Shown: positions 1-5,102 of the stretch, piece by piece
How the letters are laid out: each line of letters starts with the position of its first letter
How positions within the stretch are numbered: position 1 is the stretch's first letter
Assembly: GCA_026770615.1 (NCBI GenBank)
Contig: MU631547.1
Coordinates: 197,427 to 209,156, forward strand
From: Pavlovales sp. CCMP2436
Lineage: Eukaryota > Haptophyta > Pavlovophyceae > Pavlovales
Reading direction: 5' to 3'
DNA: 11,730 nt
Notes under the pieces: generated by a model
Seen by the model: the letters and a program-made list of their open reading frames with translations, nothing else
Database searches by the model: none
Told to the model about the DNA's origin: nothing
Made by a program: the position numbers and the translations under genes

Positions 1-69
1 TGCCCGCCACCGATGTTTGCGGACGATAGTGATGAAGAAGACTGTGAAGACGGAGAAGGCGAGGAGTGA
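1..69 (+). CDS. C-terminal end of an unknown protein with an acidic tail (5' end outside window)
   Basis: Frame 1 is open from the first base and ends at TGA 67-69. The visible 22 residues begin CPPPMFADDSD and are mostly Asp and Glu to the end. Acidic C-terminal tails are common in DNA-binding and nucleoprotein factors of DNA viruses, but too little is visible to assign a function. The next gene on the same strand begins about 60 bases downstream, so the two may be co-transcribed. The product is unidentified. That this is a real gene end is inferred from the open frame, the biased acidic composition and the similar acidic stretch in the next gene. Confidence 0.5.
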   Translation, partial: CPPPMFADDSDEEDCEDGEGEE

Positions 70-131
70 GAGGTGGATGCGTTAAGGGGGGGGGGCAAAT
101 TAATATCTCTTCTAAGAGTATACCAGCAGCC

Positions 132-536
132 ATGTGCATCGACACGCAGTTTCAAAATCTTCTGTCGCTTAACGCAGGCCGGAAGGCACGTCGTGGCGTG
201 AATAGCGATCTTTTGGGATGTTATAATTTTGGCGACATTGCGTATTTCAAAAAATCAATTGGTGGAGCTACATTTACAGTCAAGGGAGATCTTATAGATC
301 CTGAAACAAACAGCCTTATTCCTTGCGTACGGTTCTCTGCGAACGAGAAAACCCTGCGTATAATCAATTACAACGACGAGGAAGAGGATGAAGAGCCGGA
401 GGGAAGGGAAGTAGATGAAGATGAAGATGAAGATGAAGATGAAGATGGAGATATCATAAACGAGTGCGACACGCCTCCTGTATTGCTACGTCTAATGGAG
501 CTCAAACATAAAAAAAATATCGCCCACGTAAAGTAA
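132..536 (+). CDS. Small protein with acidic Glu/Asp tract, function unknown
   Basis: This is a 134-residue ORF from ATG 132 (MCIDTQFQNLL) to TAA 534-536. The frame is open upstream to a GTG at 66, but that start would overlap the previous stop and adds a Gly-rich peptide made by a G run, so ATG 132 is preferred. Residues 1-77 look globular and mixed (NFGDIAYFKKSIGGATFTVKG). They are followed by an acidic segment of repeated Glu-Asp, made by a GATGAA hexanucleotide repeat, and a final basic patch (ELKHKKNIAHVK). I recognise no family. It lies 18 bases before the next plus-strand gene. The acidic-then-basic tail suggests a nucleic-acid or protein-interaction role, but that is inference. Confidence 0.6.
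   Translation: MCIDTQFQNLLSLNAGRKARRGVNSDLLGCYNFGDIAYFKKSIGGATFTVKGDLIDPETNSLIPCVRFSANEKTLRIINYNDEEEDEEPEGREVDEDEDEDEDEDGDIINECDTPPVLLRLMELKHKKNIAHVK
414..449 (+). repeat. GATGAA hexanucleotide tandem repeat in coding sequence
   Basis: Five perfect GATGAA units (starting at 414, 420, 426, 432 and 438) are followed by GATGGA. They encode an alternating Asp-Glu run in the gene at 132-536. The unit is a multiple of three, so copy-number change would lengthen or shorten the acidic tract without breaking the frame. Confidence 0.85.
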
Positions 537-538
537 AG

Positions 539-545
539 TATAAAG
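539..545 (+). promoter_or_regulatory. TATA-like element before the 555 gene
   Basis: TATAAAG lies in the 18-base gap between the stop at 536 and ATG 555. The same TATAAAG string occurs before the minus-strand fibre gene at 2753. The spacing to the ATG is very short (about 10 bases), so either the leader is minimal or the match is fortuitous. Confidence 0.3.
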
Positions 546-554
546 ATAGCCATA

Positions 555-947
555 ATGACCACTACGATTGTTGTTGCATATCCAACTACGAGCCCACAGA
601 TCAACGAAAATCAGCTCGCAGAGCTTTCAATTATAATAAAAAAAATGCACAGGATAGGATTGCCCAATAATTTAAGCCTCATCGATGTAAAGCGGTCACC
701 CAGCAAGTCATCGATCAGGGGTACTTTTTCGCATGATCGAAATCTTTATTTTCGAGCCGACAGCCATTTCATCAGGGTGTACCGCTCGTCGTGGCTGTAT
801 TGTGATGCATCCTTCTACTCGCTTCTTACAGGCACGAGTAGGCAAATCCTTTTCCCCTGTCCTAACGAGTCTTCTCAGCCATCTTCTCACCCATCTCCAC
901 AGCCTGCATTTCCCTCTGATAGCAGTCAGTGCTGCAGCGTGTCGTGA
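555..947 (+). CDS. Hypothetical protein, 130 aa
   Basis: The ORF runs from ATG 555 (MTTTIVVAYPTT) to TGA 945-947. The first 95 residues look like a folded domain with alternating hydrophobic and aromatic positions (HFIRVYRSSWLYCDASFYSLL). The last 30 are Ser/Pro-rich (NESSQPSSHPSPQP) and end with two Cys (QCCSVS). No recognised family. It follows the 132-536 gene by 18 bases with a TATA-like string between them. An overlapping ORF in another plus frame (from 733) looks less protein-like across 733-947 and is treated as a shadow there. That this gene is real is inferred from composition and tight spacing only. Confidence 0.55.
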   Translation: MTTTIVVAYPTTSPQINENQLAELSIIIKKMHRIGLPNNLSLIDVKRSPSKSSIRGTFSHDRNLYFRADSHFIRVYRSSWLYCDASFYSLLTGTSRQILFPCPNESSQPSSHPSPQPAFPSDSSQCCSVS

Positions 948-993
948 TAAAAATATCAGCAACAAACATAATATAAACAATCATCGACTACAT

Positions 994-1305
994 ATGTTGC
1001 AGTGCGACTATAAATGCTTAAAGCACGAAGCCAAGCACGAGACCAAAATCGAGACCAAAATCGAGACCAAGCACGACCATAAGCACGGCCATAAGCATTC
1101 GTTCTTCCCGATGTTGCTTCCAGGGTGGTACTCGCCTAGCCCTACTTTGCACGGGTTTACCGGCTTTGCTTCAAGTTCTTCAAGCTGTGTGCCTTCGCAG
1201 CGTTCACGAACAACCGAACAGGACCAGGTTGAAACCTATTTGCCTGGTCTCTTTGTGGCACTACCACGAGCGGGGTTTGATTTGACGGGCGTCGACCAAG
1301 ACTAG
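994..1305 (+). CDS. Doubtful small Lys/His-rich repeat protein
   Basis: From ATG 994 the frame encodes 103 residues: a short Cys-containing start (MLQCDYKCL), a Lys-His-Glu-Thr repeat segment made by a 12-base tandem repeat, then a hydrophobic Pro-containing stretch (SFFPMLLPGWY), then low-complexity sequence. An AT-rich TATA-like string (ATAATATAAAC, 969-979) lies about 15 bases upstream. The last 150 bases overlap the lipase gene antisense, which lowers confidence that the C-terminal part is used. His/Lys repeats can bind metal or nucleic acid, but no family is recognised. It could also be non-coding sequence between two convergent gene sets. Confidence 0.35.
   Translation: MLQCDYKCLKHEAKHETKIETKIETKHDHKHGHKHSFFPMLLPGWYSPSPTLHGFTGFASSSSSCVPSQRSRTTEQDQVETYLPGLFVALPRAGFDLTGVDQD
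1021..1092 (+). repeat. Six 12-base tandem repeats (AAGCACGANNCC-like)
   Basis: Six consecutive 12-base units start at 1021. The first two read AAGCACGAAGCC and AAGCACGAGACC, units three and four are AAAATCGAGACC, and the last two are AAGCACGACCAT and AAGCACGGCCAT. If translated in the 994 frame, each unit gives Lys-(His/Ile)-(Glu/Asp/Gly)-(Ala/Thr/His). The drift keeps Lys at position one in every unit. Confidence 0.85.
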
Positions 1306-1813
1306 AAAGTGCCGAAATTGGATCTAGCCGGGTTCGCACATCGGTCTGTCTCGTGCCGTTCTGCATTTGTGGCTGACTTCGACCGGTAAAGTTGAAGCTC
1401 GGGATGTCGCCAAGACCCGCTGCCTTGTTAAATGTAATGATGGAACCCCGCGAGCCAGAACGTTCGGCCAGGCGTCCACCTAGCGAGTGCCCAGTTGAAT
1501 TTGAGGGCTTGTTATACTTTGTCTCGGCCTCAGCGGTAATCTCTCGGGCACGGCGTTGCCTCTGCGTCTCCCGTCCACTACCGAAGGCGATAAGAGCATC
1601 ATCCACCAGGAAATCACGGGGCGTTGTAGATCCTCGATGAACGATTGTGGGTTGCCCTGTCCGTTTGTCGGTATAGACTAGTGTGTCGACTTGGGTTAAT
1701 TGTTGGTCTAATGTGAATCCCAAGGAATCGCCAAAGGTCGCCGCCTGGTCGAGCGGGAGGTATGAGGCTCTTGCTAGATCTATCGCGTTTCGCTTAAAGG
1801 AGTCTTCCTGCAT
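1157..1813 (-). CDS. Class 3 lipase-like alpha/beta hydrolase
   Basis: A 218-residue protein starting at ATG 1813 (MQEDSFKRNAIDLARASYLP) and ending at TAA 1157-1159. The nucleophile elbow GHSLGG is at residues 108-113 with Ser110. An upstream HRGS (59-62) matches the oxyanion-side F/H-R-G-T/S motif of class 3 lipases, Asp164 in RLDPIS is the likely acid, and His209 in AKAHSLKN is the likely base. This gives a plausible complete Ser-Asp-His triad in the right order. Class 3 lipases hydrolyse ester bonds of acylglycerols or phospholipids. It is the last gene of the minus-strand structural block, beside the fibre genes, so a role in breaching or remodelling host membrane is a reasonable inference. 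At about 220 residues it is shorter than many cellular class 3 lipases, so the lid and N-terminal regions are probably minimal. No signal peptide is seen. Confidence 0.8.
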   Translation of the reverse strand: MQEDSFKRNAIDLARASYLPLDQAATFGDSLGFTLDQQLTQVDTLVYTDKRTGQPTIVHRGSTTPRDFLVDDALIAFGSGRETQRQRRAREITAEAETKYNKPSNSTGHSLGGRLAERSGSRGSIITFNKAAGLGDIPSFNFTGRSQPQMQNGTRQTDVRTRLDPISALSSLGRRPSNQTPLVVVPQRDQANRFQPGPVRLFVNAAKAHSLKNLKQSR

Positions 1814-1830
1814 TGCGCTATGGTAAATGA

Positions 1831-1857
1831 TTTTTTTTTTTTTTTGATCTTTTTTTT
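1831..1857 (-). promoter_or_regulatory. A-tract leader upstream of the lipase gene
   Basis: On the minus strand, an A8 run and an A15 run separated by GATC lie 18-44 bases upstream of the lipase ATG, directly after the stop of the preceding fibre gene. Other minus-strand genes here have similar A-tracts. No clear TATA string is visible at this one. Confidence 0.4.
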
Positions 1858-1865
1858 GGTTCTTT

Positions 1866-2753
1866 TTAGCTTAATTTGGTGATACCGCTACTTGATAGAC
1901 GATAGAGCCCGGAATTAACCGTCTGGCCATTTCTTTTAATAAGTACAATAGTGAAATCCCAGGCACTCAAAGGTGAGGTGAGCATGTTATGTGGCCCACC
2001 CGCTCCATCCCCGACCATTATTTCGAATGAGGACGATGTAACGAACCTGGCCGACATCAAGTGAATATCTGGCTCGGTTAACGATGTAAAAGTCAAGTCT
2101 GGGATCGACAAATACGTAGCATCGGTCCCGTTTGCGCTAACCTGCGAAACAACAATTCTATAGAATCTATACGGATCGTGATCAACGGTAACTGGAAACG
2201 AGACCGACACTCCCGAAGCCCAGTTTGTTTTCGAATATGACTCGAGAATGGTAAAATTTGTATCGTTCAATGCTTGTAGCGTCCACTGTGTCGGTGCTGT
2301 GGTACCGGGGTAGCGTGTCGAACCAGCAAAGCGGAATGACGACATTTTCACTGTGTAAGGGTATTCGATTGTGAAGTGTTGAGCACCTACCCCGACACTC
2401 GAGTACGTACCCTCGGACGAGCCCCACCACGTGTCGACACGTTTATCCATCGCTGCATTTGCCGCATACAGCGGATTGTTCTGGAAGGTGCTTGACGTTA
2501 CTAGCCTCCAACCGTCGGCATTCCTCCATGACTTTGGTATGGTTGTAATATTCACGTTGTTCGTAAAAGTTGGCGAGTCAACTGTGAAAACATTTAAACT
2601 GTCCAGGCTTAAAGAAGGTGACACGAGACACTGCAACATCTCCCCAGGTGTATTATCAGTTTCCACAAGCCATAAGGATGATGTTGCTGTGCATGTTAAT
2701 AAATTGACGGCTCGTCCTTCTGTAATTGGTAAACGACCGAACACGTTGGCCAT
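1866..2753 (-). CDS. Short fibre-like protein with discoidin (F5/8 type C)-like module
   Basis: A 295-residue protein from ATG 2753 to TAA 1866-1868. Residues 1-8 are MANVFGRL, identical to the start of the long fibre gene at 5017. Residues ~15-75 form a small beta-rich domain (AVNLLTCTATSSLW). Residues ~80-205 look like a discoidin/galactose-binding fold (GWRLVTSS..., AMDKRVDTWWGSS, QHFTIEYPYTVKMSSFRF, QWTLQAL, YRFYRIVVSQV). Residues ~230-295 are a C-terminal module ending NSGLYRLSSSGITKLS. The whole region from residue 15 on aligns in order with the C-terminal ~280 residues of the 2801-3982 reading frame, so the two are paralogues. Such modules bind glycans or lipid head groups, and the protein is probably a virion receptor-binding fibre. 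That assignment is inference from architecture and context. Confidence 0.75.
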   Translation of the reverse strand: MANVFGRLPITEGRAVNLLTCTATSSLWLVETDNTPGEMLQCLVSPSLSLDSLNVFTVDSPTFTNNVNITTIPKSWRNADGWRLVTSSTFQNNPLYAANAAMDKRVDTWWGSSEGTYSSVGVGAQHFTIEYPYTVKMSSFRFAGSTRYPGTTAPTQWTLQALNDTNFTILESYSKTNWASGVSVSFPVTVDHDPYRFYRIVVSQVSANGTDATYLSIPDLTFTSLTEPDIHLMSARFVTSSSFEIMVGDGAGGPHNMLTSPLSAWDFTIVLIKRNGQTVNSGLYRLSSSGITKLS

Positions 2754-2771
2754 TTAAGCTTTATGTAAGGG

Positions 2772-2790
2772 CTTTATATATTTTTTTTAC
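2772..2790 (-). promoter_or_regulatory. A8-TATATAAAG promoter of the short fibre gene
   Basis: Read on the minus strand, this 19-base stretch is GTAAAAAAAATATATAAAG, about 20 bases upstream of the ATG at 2753. The A8 tract running into a TATA string is also found before the long fibre gene at 5017. The gene start itself is in good context (AAATGG). Confidence 0.55.
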
Positions 2791-2800
2791 TTAGCGCAAT

Positions 2801-3982
2801 TTAGATCAATTTTGAAATACCGTTCACTAGCGATAGGTTGTAGAGACCGCTGTTCACAATCTTATTATTTTTCAATAGCATGAGGTTGAACTGCCAGTCC
2901 AAGGGCGTATCAGTGAAATCTATAATCTCACCGTAAGAATTACCTAGTACCAACTTGAACGAAGTAAGGTCGATCGGCTGAGCTGTCAGTAGTGAGGGCA
3001 TACCTATTGACCAGCCCGTGTTAAATGCCAGATCGTAAAGCACAGCGTGAATTGCGGCACCAGATGTTCTTATAAGAGTAATAGTTACTCGCCAGTACTT
3101 ATAAGCTACATGGCTCTGTGACGTTATAAAGGTTTCGGTCTTGTTCGCTTGCCACGAATCAATCTGGAATGTTTCCACACTCACAAACGACGAGTTATTG
3201 TTCGAACCAGAGAGAGTCCACTGTTTAGGAACACCGACCGACAGAGCGCTTCCAGGATTTATTTTGTGTGAAACCATTTTCACGGCTGACGGGAATTCAA
3301 TTTGCACCCACTGATTCCCGACTCCGCTTGATGTGTACGTTGTCACGCCGCTAGCCCAGTACGTGTTGTCTACACGGTCCGTGGACTTCCAACCGATAAA
3401 TGCCCCGTTGTTCTCGTAAATAGAACTTTGACTCGTTCGCCAGCCTGTTGTTACAGGCCAATTTTCATCAATAGCGATAGTGGTCTGACCGGTAAAGGCC
3501 GGCGATAACTTACTCAATGCACCGATAACCGTTGGGCTGTACGCGGGCGTTGCGAGGACTTGAAATGGGGTGTGTGCGTTGTCAGTAGTTATGATCCACG
3601 AATCGCTCGCAGCAGTGCAGGATAAAATTGTAACAGCTTCGGTTGCCAGTAGCTCAGAGTTCAGCAACTCAAGAGTGTCAACGATGTTATAGGTCTCGCC
3701 GTTGTTGCTACGAGCAATCAAATCACCTGAAAAGAACGAATTATGACCGATTGATGTGGGCAAGCGCTTTTCTGTAAAATCATCAAGACTAAGAGCTCGT
3801 GTTTTGTTTGTAATCAATGATATGCGTGAAATCGGACATATTACGCCTGTATAGGCACTGTTTACGAGTACACCTCCACAAATGCGCAAAACAGGCCTGT
3901 AAATCTGTGAGTAAAACGCAATATTTGAGGGCGCTTCGGGATCAACTGCGATCTGCGTGGTTCCTGCGAAAAATAAAATATC
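2801..3982 (-). CDS. Downstream half of the long fibre gene, in frame after an internal TAA (readthrough product or broken gene)
   Basis: This open frame follows directly, in the same frame, after TAA 3983-3985, which ends the 5017 gene. It runs 393 codons to TAA 2801-2803. No ATG occurs until 3277, which is inside the discoidin-like domain, so independent ATG initiation cannot make an intact protein. A TTG at 3889 is the only nominal start and has no special support. The first ~110 residues are mixed beta-type sequence. Then comes a domain starting AVTILSCTAASDSW that parallels the short fibre, a discoidin-like module (GWRTSQSSIYEN..., DNTYWASG, QWVQIEFPSAVKM, QWTLSGS, YKYWRVTI), and a C-terminal module ending NSGLYNLSLVNGISKLI, clearly homologous to the short fibre's end. 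Possible readings are readthrough extension, recent nonsense mutation, tiny intron, or a paralogue that lost its 5' end. Confidence 0.65.
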   Translation of the reverse strand, partial: DILFFAGTTQIAVDPEAPSNIAFYSQIYRPVLRICGGVLVNSAYTGVICPISRISLITNKTRALSLDDFTEKRLPTSIGHNSFFSGDLIARSNNGETYNIVDTLELLNSELLATEAVTILSCTAASDSWIITTDNAHTPFQVLATPAYSPTVIGALSKLSPAFTGQTTIAIDENWPVTTGWRTSQSSIYENNGAFIGWKSTDRVDNTYWASGVTTYTSSGVGNQWVQIEFPSAVKMVSHKINPGSALSVGVPKQWTLSGSNNNSSFVSVETFQIDSWQANKTETFITSQSHVAYKYWRVTITLIRTSGAAIHAVLYDLAFNTGWSIGMPSLLTAQPIDLTSFKLVLGNSYGEIIDFTDTPLDWQFNLMLLKNNKIVNSGLYNLSLVNGISKLI

Positions 3983-5017
3983 TTACACAATATCCGAGCT
4001 AGAAAATATCATCGTATACGCAATTGATGAGTTGAAAAAATCAAGATTGCTGTTAAATTCATCTACGAACCTTGTCACATCAAATTTGATAGGCCTACGG
4101 TTTAATCCCTGTGAGCCTGTGGCGAGAACTTCAACGCTAATTCGCTTCTTTGAATCTACAACGACACCAAGACGGCTGTACGCGGGTTTTGCTACGAGGG
4201 GGAAGTAACGTTTTAGCATCGAGAAGGTCCAGAACATATTGAGTGTGGGAGAGGTGTACAGCCCAAGATTAACTTTCGAGGCGTCATCACCGGCCGTATA
4301 GCGATAAATCTCATAGTAAACCGTGAAGAGGTTCCCTCCCCACGCTGTATCGTTGGGGTCGAATGATCCAAAATACTTACCGGTTTCACGATCGTAATTC
4401 AAAAGTGCATGCCCGAAGCTACTTGAGGTCCCACCGAAGGTTACGTACGGTTCCATAACGGCCTTCCACTTGGTACACACGATCTCTGGGGTGTCCAGCG
4501 AAGACCATGTGAAGACACGTTGCGCTGTATACCCTGGTACGTACTTGTAAACGGTCACACTAAATGAAGTCTCGGAAACGGACGCCGACGGAACAATGCT
4601 ATTCACCGTGAAAGTGCTCTTCTGCGGGTTTAACAAGGCCTCTGTTTCCAATTGCTTAGTATCGCCCAACACAAAAATACAACCTTCTGCGATTTGTTTT
4701 GAGTTTGAGAAACCCCATTGCACCCCTACAGCCTTGGTAAGAGACGTGCTTATCGTCGGTGAAAGTACCGTCTCGGCAACGTATAAAAGAGGATTATCAA
4801 ATATAGTGCTGTCGAACGGAAACACATGCTCTACGACTCCCGATGAAACTGGTAATTTTTTTTGTATTATTTTCGCAATATCACGGGTTTGGTTCTGCGG
4901 CACTTCAGCCGATGTATAGCTCAACTCGGTGGTCGAAGTCGTTTCAGTCGTATAAGAGTCGATCGTCTCGAGTGATGTCAGCGAAGTGGTTTTAAGTCTT
5001 CCAAACACGTTGGCCAT
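3983..5017 (-). CDS. Long fibre-like protein, N-terminal 344 residues with MANVFGRL tag
   Basis: ATG 5017 opens a 344-residue frame ending at TAA 3983-3985. Residues 1-8 (MANVFGRL) match the short fibre exactly. Residues ~9-45 are Ser/Thr-rich (TTSLTSLETIDSYTTETTST), which suits an extended or flexible shaft. The rest is beta-rich with no cysteine-rich or transmembrane segment and no recognised family. The frame continues past the TAA for another 393 codons containing a discoidin-like module, so this may be either a complete short form or the front of a 738-residue fibre. It lies 85 bases downstream of the Pro-rich virion gene, with a long A-tract and TATA leader between them. A virion attachment role is inferred from the shared tag and the downstream module. 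Confidence 0.75.
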   Translation of the reverse strand: MANVFGRLKTTSLTSLETIDSYTTETTSTTELSYTSAEVPQNQTRDIAKIIQKKLPVSSGVVEHVFPFDSTIFDNPLLYVAETVLSPTISTSLTKAVGVQWGFSNSKQIAEGCIFVLGDTKQLETEALLNPQKSTFTVNSIVPSASVSETSFSVTVYKYVPGYTAQRVFTWSSLDTPEIVCTKWKAVMEPYVTFGGTSSSFGHALLNYDRETGKYFGSFDPNDTAWGGNLFTVYYEIYRYTAGDDASKVNLGLYTSPTLNMFWTFSMLKRYFPLVAKPAYSRLGVVVDSKKRISVEVLATGSQGLNRRPIKFDVTRFVDEFNSNLDFFNSSIAYTMIFSSSDIV

Positions 5018-5033
5018 TTGATCCGTTTATGGT

Positions 5034-5098
5034 ACTGCACTATATTTTTTTTGATATTTTTTTTGATTTTTTCTTGGTTTTTTCTTTCTTTTTTACAT
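5034..5098 (-). promoter_or_regulatory. A-tract/TATA leader of the long fibre gene
   Basis: On the minus strand this gap is almost wholly A-rich, with repeated runs of A6-A8 broken by TATC, TC, CCAAG and G. It ends in AAAAAAAATATAGTGCAG about 25 bases before ATG 5017. The A8-TATA core matches that of the short fibre gene. Within it the unit A8-TATC/TATA occurs twice in tandem. Confidence 0.5.
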
Positions 5099-5102
5099 AG
5101 AT

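Noticed and set aside
66..131. GTG start at 66 for the 132-536 gene
   Set aside because: It overlaps the previous stop and gives a peptide produced by a ten-base G run. ATG 132 gives a better N-terminus.
368..604. Minus-strand Ser-rich ORF
   Set aside because: Its poly-Ser is the antisense reading of the GATGAA repeat in a plus-strand gene.
733..993. Plus-strand ORF overlapping the 555-947 gene
   Set aside because: The overlapping part has less protein-like composition. Only the portion from ATG 994 is kept, at low confidence.
2431..2757. Plus-strand ORF antisense to the short fibre
   Set aside because: It is a shadow of a gene with clear domain homology on the other strand.
3983..3985. 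Reassigned stop codon (TAA read as an amino acid genome-wide)
   Set aside because: TAA ends several other genes at sensible positions, and reading through them gives no continued protein-like frame.
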